Source of the DNA: Diphasiastrum complanatum
Lineage: Eukaryota; Streptophyta; Lycopodiopsida; Lycopodiales; Lycopodiaceae
Direction: 5' to 3'
NCBI GenBank assembly: GCA_029204225.1
Contig: CM055106.1
Location: 11,328,539-11,392,538, forward strand
DNA length: 64,000 nt
Part shown: one piece after another, positions 34,223 to 46,337 of the stretch
Position numbering within the stretch: position 1 is the stretch's first letter
Layout of the letters: each line of letters opens with the position of its first letter
Program-made: the position numbers and the translations under genes
The notes under the pieces: model-generated
Told to the model about the DNA's origin: nothing
Seen by the model: only the letters and a program-made list of their open reading frames with translations
Databases searched by the model: none

Positions 34223-35823
34223 TAGATCAAATCAACGTGAACCTATTTCAATCCTGCACCTATTTCAACCTGACACTTGTTTTGACCTAGTAGCACTTAT
34301 TTCGATACTGTCAACCATTCCGAGCCTCATCGCAATCAAAGGACGATGCTGACAGTTTATCTATTGTGTACATTCTCATTACTATCTATAGCGACTGCTA
34401 TCTAACGATAGATCAATAAGATAGAATCATGAATCAATGAACATGAATGCGTTCTGTACTATGATCTATTAAGAGCAACTTTGTCTCACATTATAGTTTG
34501 TTTTTGCATTGGTGTACTGATTAAATCTCTATTCAATCTTACTAGCTATTTGACACACTACCGATCCAACTATAGCTCACGTTATCACATTTGGCTGCCA
34601 ATAACTCAGAGTATTCATGTTTGAGCAAATCAATTTAGAGCTTTTCCTTTGGACATTCGATCATTCGCTTATTAACCATCAATTCTTCTTACATGCCAAA
34701 AATCAACCAAGGGTTGATGTTTCAAATTTAGAAGATGTAGATGTTTTGGATTTTGAGTTGACAATGACTAATCATTCATGCAATTCAACTATATCTATTT
34801 AAAAGAATTACTTGGGTTCATGGGACAACCATCATCCTCGACTTGTTAACAACAAAGACAAGTTGATTTACAAAGTTTCCTATCACCATTAGATAATGCT
34901 TAAAAAGAAGATATGTCAGTCAACTTTGATGAAGAAGAAGACAAGTCTTGAACCTCATCATTTGAACAAGACTATAAAAGTATGTCATGTAGTGAGAGAC
35001 AATAGTGCTATTTTTTTGAAAAATGTATTGTACAACTATCGGTAAATAGTAGGTCTATGTCCCTCAGTGAAGAATCAACCACCATGTTGAGAAGATAGTT
35101 ATCTATCTTTCAAAACTGTTATCAATGCTTCAAAGAGGCATTATCATCGCTGTCCTTCCAACGATGGAGGTGCAAAACCATTGCTCAAAGGTGAAATCAT
35201 TCAAAGAAGTATGCTTATGACATATGTAGTCGTTGTTCCAGCGAGTTTCTTTGTGCTTTGTGTAGCTATAATACATAGCTACATGCATATTCCCATACAT
35301 AAACATAGTGGAATGGAGATGTGCTACCAACACTAGATTATTGTGCTAAAAAGCAACTTCAACAATGCATATGTGATGTATGTGAATACATCATTTACTC
35401 ACTGTTTTAAGAGCAGAAAATCGCGATTTACAGCTTACTCATCCTTATGAAAGGAGTAGAAAACATCAACAGTTATCAAATAAATGGTGGATCGTGATCC
35501 TACGCCCACTTTCCCTCATATGTTTGCCTGAACTACTACTATACACAAGTATTTCTTTCTCATATTATCAAGATGGCAACCTTTACAAACTGAAAAAAGT
35601 AAGAGAGCTTACTGTTCTGTAAGATGGTGTAGAAAGCCGGATCGTAGATAGGTGCTACCAAGCATGAGGAGGATGAAGAGGAGGTGATTTGGCTTGCAAA
35701 ACGCCACCTAAGCGACGAGGGATGCCCTAGTGTGAAATTGTAGCAGGTCATCAAAATAAGTTATTGACGTCGCCATTGTACTCAAAACACCTTTTTTAGC
35801 CCACGGTTGTAGTTTTAGGCAAT
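34223..35823. other. Non-coding interval between retroelements
   Basis: No recognisable gene. The left edge has CACCTATTTCAA-type short repeats (34245-34310). Sequence at 35620-35830 resembles a transcribed leader ahead of the gag at 35839 but cannot be assigned. Confidence 0.45.
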
Positions 35824-35838
35824 TTTGGGATGACAAAC

Positions 35839-36245
35839 ATGGGAGATTCCATTTTGAGTGAAAATAGCTAATTGGACAGGATTTCTAACTATGCGGCGTG
35901 GAAATTCAGAATGAAAAACGTACTGATAGAGAAGGGATTGTGGGATGTCATCACAGGTGATGAGAGAAGACTGTCGAACAAAGTGGACATTAAAGTGTTC
36001 GATAGGAAGGCGAGGAGAGCGTTGATCTTCATCAACTTGACATTGAAAGACCACATCATTACCCACATAAGTGATGTCATTACACCGAGATATGCATGGG
36101 ATGTGCTAAAGGAGCAGTTCGAGACATCAAATCCATCAAGGATTATGTTTCTGAAGTCAAAGCTGAATAGTTCCCAAATGGAACAAAGAGAGCACATTCA
36201 GACTTATATGACCAGAATAAAGACAATGAGGGATGAACTGCATGG
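35839..36245 (+). pseudogene. Copia gag fragment, plus strand
   Basis: The frame from ATG 35839 has a stop 10 codons in and then ISNYAAWKFRMKNVLIEKGL, DVITGDERR, TPRYAWDVLKEQFETSNPSR and RIKTMRDELHG. It is the same gag family as 4740-5308, closely similar. After residue ..DELH the frame runs into LTR sequence that is also at 37354, marking a breakpoint at about 36243. Confidence 0.8.
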
Positions 36246-36375
36246 CAACCCGTGCATGGCCCAGGTTGCCGTTGACAGGATGTGTGTCCCGTCAGCTCGC
36301 CTCGTGGCGAGGCCAACTAGTCCTAATCCACTGATAGGACCCAGAGTACAGTAACACAGTAGTTCTACTTTAATT
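36243..36375 (-). repeat. Copia LTR fragment, copy 1
   Basis: About 130 bases from GGCAACCCGTGCATGGCCCA through CTCGCCTCGTGGCGAG to TTCTAACTCT match 37354-37495. The second copy starts an LTR with TGTTAGGG on the minus strand, so this is a truncated LTR of the same family. Confidence 0.75.
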
Positions 36376-37353
36376 CTAACTCTCGAGGCATGCCATAATG
36401 ATTAAAGATTCCAAAAAAAGATTGTGAGCTTCCATATGGGAGTAGATAAGTATAGAGTTTGATGCAACAATTGAAACATTTGAAACATATCCACATTGGA
36501 GGATCTTGCAAGTTGTATGTTTGTGTGTTGGGATGGAAACCATTGACTCTATGGGGTGGATGGAGGCCATTCACAAAATGTTTTCACATGATGTTTCTAA
36601 AGATGTTCTTGTGCATGCAAGTTTCATCGACCTACCAAAGAGGGTGAAATGCAGTTTCTTTTATCTCTAGAAATAATAAATAGGTAAGATTACATGATGA
36701 TGTTGTTGATATCACATAGCAAAAGAATTTGATTTTTCATGCTTGAATTTAAGGGTGTTATCCCGACATTTATTGGTTTGTGAATTGTGTCTTTTCAAGC
36801 TAAATGAGATAGTTGTGTCCATAGAGTTGAAGAACTAGCTTTACATTGTGAGAAAGTTGGCCTAGTGCGGTCTTGATTATTTCAAATAAAAGTTTAGTGA
36901 GGCTAAATTTGACAAAGATAGAAGAAATTCGAACCAATATGTTGTACCCAGTAACCAGACAATTGTTGGCAAAAACTCTATTCTAAGTTTCTTATTGTTT
37001 TTATGTTTTATATTTGTTTACATTTGCCATTGATCTTAGCACGCACCAAACATTGTTGACTTCATGATTGATGATGTCGCAGAGGGAGATAGAAAAAGAT
37101 TTGGAGGAAGTGAGAGTCTACTTGAATATTTGTGCTATGTTGCATTTGTAATTAATTCTATTTCTATGCTCTAAAAAATTATTATAATTTAAAATATTAT
37201 TATAATGGCTAATACACTTAGAATTTGCTTCAAACAGGATAATAGATCATGCAACATAGTAACACAAATAGAAAGTACTCTCCACTCCAAGATCACGTAG
37301 CAACTATATTTCTCAAAACCAAAATACACTGTATATATAGTTTTTCACTATGG

Positions 37354-37502
37354 CAACCCATGCATGGCTCAGGTTGCCATTGACAAGACGCGTGTCCCAT
37401 CGACTCGCCTCGTGGCGAGGCCAACTAGTCCTTATCCATTAATATGACCCATAATATAGTAATTCAATAGTTCTACTTTTAGTTCTAACTCTTTCCCTAA
37501 CA
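37354..37502 (-). repeat. Copia 3' LTR start, copy 2
   Basis: The minus strand begins TGTTAGGGAAAGAGTTAGAA at 37502, immediately after the RNase H end. It includes the fold-backs GGCAACC..GGTTGCC and CTCGCC TCGT GGCGAG. How far the LTR extends to lower coordinates is unresolved; it may reach copy 1 at 36243. Confidence 0.65.
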
Positions 37503-37534
37503 GTATAATCTCTTTTTTATACATAGCATCAAAG

Positions 37535-38615
37535 TTAACAAACTTTAAGTATAGAAAGCTTTGATCTAAACTTATCAAACTTTTCTCTGATGAGTGGCTT
37601 ATTGAAAATGTCAGCTAGTTGCTCATCTGTACTACAATGAACAACATTAATTTTTCGACTCAGCAACCTCTCATGTATAAAGTGATACCGAATCTTGATG
37701 TGTTTGGATTTCGCATGGAACACCGCCAGCTGAATGCCACACTGACTGTCGCTATGTATAATCATGGGATTTTGCTGTTTCATGCCAATCTCATCCAAGA
37801 TTTGCCTCAACCATACGGCTTCATGCGTTGCGCTCCACATTGTCTTATACTCTGCCTCTGATGTGGATAGAGCAACTGTACTTTGCTTCTTACTAGACCA
37901 GGAAAAACAACTACCACAAAGTTGGAATACATACCCTGTGGTGGATCTACGATCATCATAGTCACCTCCCCAATCCGCATCCACATAGCCACATAACTCA
38001 AGTAAACCGTCATGCTTCCTGTACACCAAGCCATAATCGGAAGTGCTTTTGACATATCGAAAAATGCGTTTGGCTGCCTTCTAATGCGTTTCTGTGATAA
38101 ATTGACTTACAATTCCAACAACATAGCATATAGCTGGTCTAGTCGTGGTAAGATAAATCAAGCTCTCTACTAACTACCTATACAAGTAGCATCAAATGGT
38201 TGTGATTCGTCAAGCTTAGAAAGCTTTTTACCTGGTTCAATAGGAGTGCTTACTGGCTTGCAACTCTCTGACATACTTCACTTGTGTTAGACCCACCTCA
38301 TGTCCTTTTTGCCACACCTCCACTCCAAGGCAATAATGCATTAGGTTGAGATCTGTCATCTCGAATTGTTCCATCAGATCCTTCTTAATCATATCTATCA
38401 TCTCTTGATTATTTTCCGTAATAATCAAGTCATCAACATAAAGAGCAACCGAAGCAATCATACCATCAAAGAATAAGACATAAAAGTTTGGATCAGAGTG
38501 TGTTCTCAGCATCCCCTTAGAACGAAAGTAGGCATCAATCCTGCTGTACTACGCACGTGGTGCCTGTTTAAGACCATAAAGTGCTTTTTTCAAGTGACAT
38601 ACTTTATTATCCTGT
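37535..38615 (-). pseudogene. Copia RT (3' half) and RNase H, minus strand
   Basis: The piece at 38615-38237 has KKALYGLKQAPRA, SKGMLRTHSDPNFYV and the catalytic ALYVDDLIITENN. After frame breaks, 38029-37535 is RNase H: GYVDADWGGDYDDRRSTTGY, SWSSKKQSTVALSTSEAEYK, HSDSQCGIQLA and KHIKIRYHFIHERL, through to FRSKLSILKVC. It is a good-quality Copia tail with LTR following. It is cut at about 38616 by the start of another element. Confidence 0.88.
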
Positions 38616-38633
38616 CATTTCGCTATTGTTGGA

Positions 38634-39250
38634 ATGACAAAGTGGAGCCACAGCCCACGCTCAAAGAAATGCCCTAAGTAGAAGTGGGACTTTGTTCAAA
38701 GTGGATATAAATGGTAAATGTCTAAGTGTCTAATGTCCCCTGGTACTAGCCCCTTTGCGGGTAAGGGGGAACACTTGGATTTGTGGGTGGCTAGGCCTCC
38801 GGGGACGAGGATGTAGGAAAAATAGTAATTATTCTTCCACATAGAACACGATGAAAGTTTGAATAAATCAAACTAATATCAATGTCTTCAATCGGGTCTG
38901 TATTTGATCTATGTACTAATAGAATAGTTAGCTCTGATTGAATATGCGTGCGAAAATTATATACGAAATTAAGAGATAACTTAAGACAATAAGAAACTAT
39001 TGATCAAAAACAAATTTTTATAACTCTGAATCAGAATCATCAATATACATCTCTTGTTGTCTTATCTCGCTGTTGTGTCTCTAATTGTGTGAGTGAGTTA
39101 CAACGAGTAGTGCACATGTATTTATATTGCTACAAGACAGGTATTTTGGCCTTCTAATGTTGTAACAGTAGATATCTAACCGTTTATGACGGTTGAAATT
39201 CAAATAAACGCTCTGTCCAAGCACCCAATCCCTTCGTTAATCCATAAAAA
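38634..39250 (+). mobile_element. Candidate LTR start of the second Gypsy family
   Basis: A new sequence begins near TGTTGGAATGACAAAGTGGA where the minus-strand Copia RT breaks off. It is non-coding, GC-richer near 38750-38810, and carries a TATA-like stretch near 39119. It leads into the repeat-rich leader of the gag at 41 kb, so a 5' LTR is likely; no primer site was found. Confidence 0.4.
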
Positions 39251-39499
39251 TCAGAAAAAAAAACTCAAAATCTGTTTTTGGAGAAAAAAAGAGAGGCAAA
39301 ATCTCATCAAATTTTGATTTCTCAAAAACCAATGGGCATGAACCTTCGCATGACTGGCAGCAGCTTCAGGGTATTGTCCCAGACTTGCATAGAAGCCTGC
39401 GAGGGTTAGTTCCCATCAAATTTTGATAAAACAGAGAAAAACCCAAAAAAATTCAAAAATCCTTTGTAAAAATAATTTTTTTTTTCAAAACTCAAAACT

Positions 39500-39976
39500 A
39501 ACCTTCGCAGAGCTCTCTGAAGTTCCATCTCACTGAGACAAGGACACAAAGAAGTTTGCGAGAGTTAGATCCCAAAAAAAGTGCCCCTGTGAAGGTTCCC
39601 AAGAGCAAAAAGTGGCCTAGAACCTTCTCAAACAACAAATTTTGAGTTTCCTTAGGAAGTAACCTTCACAGAGCTCTCTGAAATTCCATCTCACTGAGAC
39701 AAGGACACAGAGAAGTCTACAAGAGTTAGATCCCAAACAAAGTGCCCCTGTGAAGGTTCCCAAGAGCAAAAAGTTGCCTAGAACCTTCTCAAACAACAAA
39801 TTTTTGAGTTTCCTTGGGAAGAAACCTTCACAGAGCTCTCTAAAGTTCCATCTCATTGAGACAAGGGCACATAAGTGTGCGAGAGTTAGATCCCAAAAAA
39901 AATGCCCTTGTGAAGGTTCCCAAGAGCAAAAAGTGAACCTTCTCAGACAACAAATTTTTGAGTTTTCGTGGGAAGT
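39500..39976. repeat. Three tandem repeats of about 160-170 bp
   Basis: Copies start at about 39500, 39661 and 39833 with AACCTTC(G/A)CAGAGCTCTC. Each contains ATCTCA(C/T)TGAGACAAGG, GTGAAGGTTCCCAAGAGCAA and CAAACAACAAATTTT. Confidence 0.85.
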
Positions 39977-40620
39977 AACTCTTGCAGCTTGGTAAGCAGG
40001 TGGATCTGACTTAGATACAAGCACATACCAGCCTACAAAGATTAGTTCCTAGAAAATCTCAAAATTTGGCCAAAAAAACACCAAAAAATACACTTTTTTC
40101 AAGATTTTTTTGAGTTTTCTTAGGAAGTAACTCTTGCAGGTTGGTGAGCAAATGAATTTGACTTAGACAAGTGCATACCAGTTTGAGAGGGTTCATTCCC
40201 AGAAAATATTAAAATTTTGCAAAACAAACCAAAAAGAAAAGCACTTTTTTTAAGAGTTTTTGAGTTTCCTTGGGAAGTACCTCTTGCAGCTTTGTGAGTA
40301 GGTGAATCTGACTTAGATACAAGTTCATACCAATCTACAAGGGTTTGTTCCTAGAAAATTTTAAAATTTTGCAAAAAAACCCCAAAAAAATGCACTTTTC
40401 TAAGGATTTTTTGAGCTTCCTTGGGAAGTAGCTTTCGCAGCTTGGTGAGCAGGTGAATTTGACCTAGATACAAGTGCATACCAGTCTGCGAGGGTTTGTT
40501 CCCAGAAAATCTTGAAATTTTGTCAAAAACCCTCAAAAAAATGAATTTTTTTCAAGATTTTTTGAGTTTCCTTGGGAAGTAACTCTCGCAGCTTGGTGAA
40601 TAGGTGAATCTGACTTATAT
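39976..40620. repeat. About five tandem repeats of about 150 bp
   Basis: Copies carry CTTGGGAAGTAACTCTTGCA, GCTTGGTGAGCAGGTGAATC and TGACTTAGATACAAG, then a poly-A/T stretch with CACTTTTTTCAAGATTTTTT. They follow directly on the 39500-39976 block and share GTTTCCTTGGGAAGTAAC with it. Confidence 0.8.
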
Positions 40621-41139
40621 CTATCTATCAAGAACTGTTGCAGAACTCACATTTTCTAGAAATGGTCCAAATACAACTACTGTAGGAAGGGTAAAAGTTA
40701 GATTCACTCAGATCTAAATAAATCTCAACAAAAAAAACACCCACAAAATACCAAGAAAAAGGGCTAAAATCACACTATTAGCCAACTGAAACTAATCAGA
40801 TCTTGTCAAATCTAGATTGTTGTCAGTTATCCATCAAGATCCAACATCCCTGGACTGAATCAAGTGAATGAACCTCAGATCAAGCCGATCAGTTCCCTCC
40901 ACATCAACCACCAACCATCCATCACTATTCTATCCCATCTTTATTCCATTTTCTATCTCCGTATCTGTTAGATAGATCCATTTCTGTCTCTATTCTCATC
41001 CATACCAATCCACCGTTTACCGATTTATTTCTCTTCTTCTTCTTCTTCTTCTTCTCCATCTCAAAAATAAAATAAAATTGGAACACTAGTGTCATTGAAC
41101 GAACCTTGAAGCAATTCACCAACCGGCTACTTTGCAACA

Positions 41140-42880
41140 TTCTGGTGCGGGGCTATGGAGACCACCAATGCAGGATTATCTAAACTAAAAAAGTTCCCTA
41201 ATGAAACAATCCGAGACTACACCTATCGAATCATCTAATTAGTGAAGGATTGTAATCCACCGATTCCTGAACAGATCGTCATGGCAAAATACTATGCTGG
41301 ACTGCCCAAAAGGATCAGATTTGGTATGACAGAATTAGCATCCTATGCGTCACCTGTACAACTCTATAAGAATGCCGCCATGATGGAAATCTCACAAGGG
41401 ATGAGGAATTTTCCCTATTGCTCTGATGAATCATCAGATGGGAAATCAGAGGAACAAAGGTCAACAACGAGCGATGATTCAACAAGAATGAGAATCTGTG
41501 GGAGGCAACAAGGTGCAGCAAAGTCAAGCAGATCAAGTGCAGCGGAAGACCAAAAACCTTGCACTTCAAGTTCAGGCCGTTATCAAGCTTATGCTCACAC
41601 AGTCAATTTTCTTGAAAAGGATGAATGTACCTTTTGCTTTGGAGATCATCCAAGTACCAAGTGTCCAATCAAGAATCCGCGCTTATTAAAAGGACAAAAT
41701 GTCAAGCAACAAGTTCATCGATGACAACATCCAGCGGTTCAATGGTCAGAAGCAGACTCAAGCCAACAAGGAGGTCATCCAAAGGATGGATGACAGATAA
41801 ACCCACCTGAATCACGAGCTTCTTCAACAACCAGTGGCAAGGTAGAAGTTTTGGTTATATCCTCTTGTATGTCACCGAACTCAATGGAGGACCATAACAA
41901 CCTACCAGTCTATTTTGTGGAAGATCCTAAGGGGAATATGTTATCGGTGTATGTCTATCAACTTAGAGGCGATGACATACACTCAGTGAGGTGCTATGGA
42001 TGCGGAGGAAAACACCGTCGTGCTGAATGTCCACATCAAAGGGATCCATCAACATTTGATCCCTCGTGCTCACAATGTGTAGTTAATCATCCATGCCGAG
42101 ATTGCCCGATGAGAAATTCATAATTAGCTAGGAGGCATTTGGCCTATGTAGACCGACATACACTTGTGGTGACCCTTTCACCTCGAACGCACTATAAAAG
42201 AAAAATCTTGGTGCCATCGGGTTGTGAAACGAGTGATGAAGAGGACAATCTGGCAAAAGTCCCAAAGTACGCAAAGATACCCTCGGGCAAACAAGTAAAA
42301 CCATCACAGAAGACAGAGATGGTAGAATCCATCACGCCAATGGTAACTAAGGAAGTCAAGAAATTGGCATATGATGAAGTCCAATGGATTTTACCAAGTC
42401 TCTTGGCGCAATCACTGCAAAGAATTCTTAGTGATGAATTACCAAGGGGACTAGCGTCAACAGGGCAACTTGAAGACAATTCAGCACAAGATCCAAGGAA
42501 CAGTGCCATCACGCAGCCTTCAACGGGGAAGTGCAATGATCAAGGGAAGACTAAAGTTGATGATTGTCCCTCAACGAGCAAGTTTCAACCAAAGTCTCAT
42601 TGTTCCATAATGCAGCAGCCCAAACCAACGCCAAATCCAGGTATATCCATCCTTCAAAGGCCAAATTCAGGAAATCCAAGCCCAAATATGCCTCACAATA
42701 CAGCAAGCACCAGTGCCTACAATGCTTCTTGGTTTCCAAGGGGAGGCTTGAACTTGCAACCAAAGAAACTTTGGATGGCAACCTAACCAACAAAGCCAAT
42801 CCCATTGGGTTCAGTGCCTACAATGACAAAGCCTTGTCCTCAATCTATGATATTGACTACTGAGGAAAGTCATCAGGTTA
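41140..42880 (+). pseudogene. Gypsy gag of a second family, with zinc knuckles, broken
   Basis: Degenerate capsid sequence appears first (TIRDYTYRII), then 41242-41724: VMAKYYAGLPKRIRFGMTEL and the motif CTFCFGDHPSTKC. The frame 41851-42123 holds CYGCGGKHRRAEC and CSQCVVNHPCRDC. All three motifs have spacing CX2CX3HX4C, like the 19.9-20.4-kb gag. The frame 42139-42786 is a hydrophilic Pro/Ser-rich spacer. Stops at 41722-41724, 42121-42123 and others break it. No protease, RT or integrase follows. Confidence 0.75.
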
Positions 42881-43260
42881 TGGCATACCTCGAATAACTG
42901 GACAGACAAGAAAGTCAAGCTAGCACGTCATATCTACCTTATAATCTGGGGGAGTCTATGACATTGGGACCAGTTGTGCCAATCTACGAGAATCCATTAT
43001 ATCAGCAAGATTTATCTTGGGATCCTCCGATGGAATGCCTCGACTACCCAATTGTCAATGAACAAGGTTATCTGGTATGGCCACCAGACCCTTATGGGTA
43101 TTATTGAAAATCTGGCAAGTCCAGGTTCTTGCTGATCAACAATCAATAAAGCCTCAGGGTTTACGTAAACGAATTCTACCCATGCTTTTCCTGAAGCACC
43201 CATGTCCCAGCAATTGCATGGTAGGAAGTGCATTTTTTACAACATTAGGACATATATATA
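42881..43260 (+). mobile_element. 3' tail of the second Gypsy family
   Basis: An acidic/aromatic frame (WDPPMECLDYPIV, LVWPPDPYGYY) ends at about 43108. Then AATAAAGCCTCAGGGTTTACGT, followed by CCCATGCTTTTCCTGAAGCACCC, matches the pre-LTR region of the first family at 23541-23600. The pol genes that should lie between are absent, as if removed by internal deletion. Confidence 0.55.
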
Positions 43261-44026
<766 letters not shown>

Positions 44027-44181
44027 TCTCTCTCACACACTCTTTCATTTTTCACACACTCTTTTATTTCTTTTTTTTTCTGTCTCCCACTCTCTCACAC
44101 ACACACACTCTTTTTCATTTTTCACATTTCATATCTCTCTCCAAGTTCTTTTCACAACTTTTTCTTTTTCTCTCAATAGTC

Positions 44182-44892
44182 ATGTCTACTAGTGGTAGCG
44201 GAGGATCAAGGAGGAGGCCAACAAGATCCTCTTCCGGTGGAAGAGGACAAGCCTCGAGATCAAATCAATCCGATCGAGTGCGAGATTTATATACTTGACT
44301 ATCTCCCGAAGAAAGGCAAAGGATGAAAGCCCTTTGTCTTTCTGAACGAGAATCCGATGAACAAGATCGTGGGTTCATTTCAAAGAAGATGCCATTGAAA
44401 GAATCCACGAATGTTTTCTATGACTTTGATGACGACGGTTCCATCATCATGGACATTCGGGGTAAGGTCATCATCAATATGTTGCATGACATTACCCTTA
44501 AATACTTTGGTCACGACTTGTTTAACCCTTGGGAGCAACAAAACCAAGGGTACAAAGAAAAGATAATTGAAACGTTATACCGTGAGTTCCCACAACCAAA
44601 TCGATTTAATGACAAATGGTCGAGGACAAGTATGTGTACGCATATTTGTCATAAACGCTAGTCATTAAGAAGATTATGTAGTAAAGGTAAAGAGGCCGGG
44701 ATGGGCATCTAAAAAGATTGGGCGAAGGTTATTTATGAATCCAAGCATCCAAATCTCGAGCACTTTAAGCAACAAAGAGAGACAACAAAATCAAGGCTTA
44801 ATCTCCTAGGCCAATCTCACTTTGGATCGGGAGGCAAGGACAATATGCATGCCCAAGTTGCAAGCAATTATCTTTTAGCTGTTTGCATTTGA
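44182..44892 (+). pseudogene. Plant transposase (Transposase_24-like) frame with three stops
   Basis: One reading frame of 236 codons runs from ATG 44182 to TGA 44890, with in-frame stops at 44296, 44659 and 44710. The N-terminus is Ser/Arg/Gly-rich. The middle has FDDDGSIIMDIRGKVIINML, YREFPQPNRFNDKW, and the end has WAKVIYESKHPNLEHFKQQR and SRLNLLGQSHFGSGGKDN, resembling the W..(hydrophobic)..K...NK.NR...H..GSK.F pattern of the plant Transposase_24 family carried by CACTA elements. No TIRs were identified. All three breaks are stops without frameshift. Confidence 0.45.
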
Positions 44893-46210
44893 TATGTTTT
44901 TTTTTGTTTATCAATATTTTGCTTTTTCTGAATTTAATTTGTGTTGATGTAAATTATAGATTATGGGCGCAATATACAAATGCCGAGTACAACATTGGAT
45001 ATTGCCAAGGCTATAGTGCCTTGGTTGATCATCTTGTGGCACAAGGCATACATCCAAGGGGAGATTTTTGTTACGTAATTTGTATTTCATCCAATAGGTA
45101 GATGGGCGAGTTTCCGCTAGTATATATTCTCTCCCAGGAGGAGAGAATATTCCTCTTAGGATCCCCATGCAACCTGGAATAGCAATTGACCTCCTATTCT
45201 TGCATTATAGCAGTCAAACACCATGCAAGTGCTCCTATGTCCAATTATAGGCCTGGCCCCTCATATGATTATTAATTACTTTACTGGCCAAGCCCGGAAT
45301 GACGAGGCATAACTGATAACCACATGTACTGGAGTGACCAGCTATCCATGTCAAGAATTATTCCTTATAACTGTACTTTATCAATGACAAATTTTGGCTA
45401 TTTTGTATATAATTACAACGATATACATGTGAATTTAGTTGAAATAGTGTTCCACCAATTTATAATGGGTATGACAAATCATTAAATATTTGCCTATGAG
45501 GTACTCATAAGACACATATTGCATTTTATTATGGAATCTTAAACAATAAATAGGTGCTCAAAGTAAGAGAAAAAATTATAGACAACTTATCATGCTTGTC
45601 ACGTGATCAAATAATCTGGAAGAACAAGAGGATTCTAACGATCGAGAAATTGCAAAATCATCAAAGCACACAATCAAAGGTGAAGAAGAAGATGAGACTC
45701 GATCTAAGGAAACATGTTTTCTCAAAATTTTTTGACCTTTATGACAAATGTCTTGACATTTGAAATTGCTTAAAAGCAAAATGTTTGACAATTTGGTGGT
45801 TTTTGAAAATAGAAGAAGAGCCATGGCACATTATTACATTCCAAACTCAAATAATAAATAGAGACATTGTAATTATTTGACTCTAGAAGGATACTTTATA
45901 GAGCACTCATTGCCATGTCCATGTATGCACTTACACTACATTAGGATATAGCCCATGTACCTTACCCACACACCCTTAATTTTTTTACTTAAGTGTATTG
46001 CATAACTTTTGTGAAGTGTCATGTGTATCACTTATTTTTACTAAGTAAAACATACTAGGTGCGAGAGCAAGCTGCTATAGGCCACAGAAGCCTGGAGGTA
46101 GCACTGTCATTGAGTTGTGGTGCGCGAGATTGAGCTTGTTATTAGCCAAGTTTTGGGCCTTATTCTTTTATTTATCTTCCCCATTCCACATTGCTATTAC
46201 TCTATGAACT
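44893..46210. other. Interval without recognised genes
   Basis: AT-rich. ATATTCTCTCC and GGAGAGAATAT form an 11-bp stem at about 45125-45151. A Lys-rich plus-strand frame of 69 codons (45554-45763) and a degenerate piece at 44960-45080 are not recognised. Confidence 0.4.
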
Positions 46211-46211
46211 A

Positions 46212-46337
46212 GGTAGCAGCCGTGCACAGGCCTGCTACTGTGGGTAGTAGGTCTTCAGTACCTACCGAGCCGCTGTGGGGCGGGGTAGGTACGAAGACCT
46301 ACTACCTTGGTAGCAAGCCCTGTGGACAGCTGCTACC
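46212..46337. repeat. Imperfect 54-bp inverted repeat, GC-rich
   Basis: GGTAGCAGC..ACAGG..TGCTAC..GGTAGTAGGTCTTC..GTACCTAC (46212-46266) pairs with 46284-46337 with about 8 mismatches or gaps over 54 positions. The loop is about 17 bases (GAGCCGCTGTGGGGCGG). It stands out from the AT-rich surroundings. Confidence 0.85.

Noticed and set aside
39500-40620. Tandem repeats as a centromeric satellite
   Set aside because: Only a few copies, bounded by a gag gene; they are better explained as retroelement leader repeats.
46212-46337. tRNA gene
   Set aside because: The two arms form one long hairpin and no anticodon or T-arm consensus (GGTTCGAATCC type) is present.
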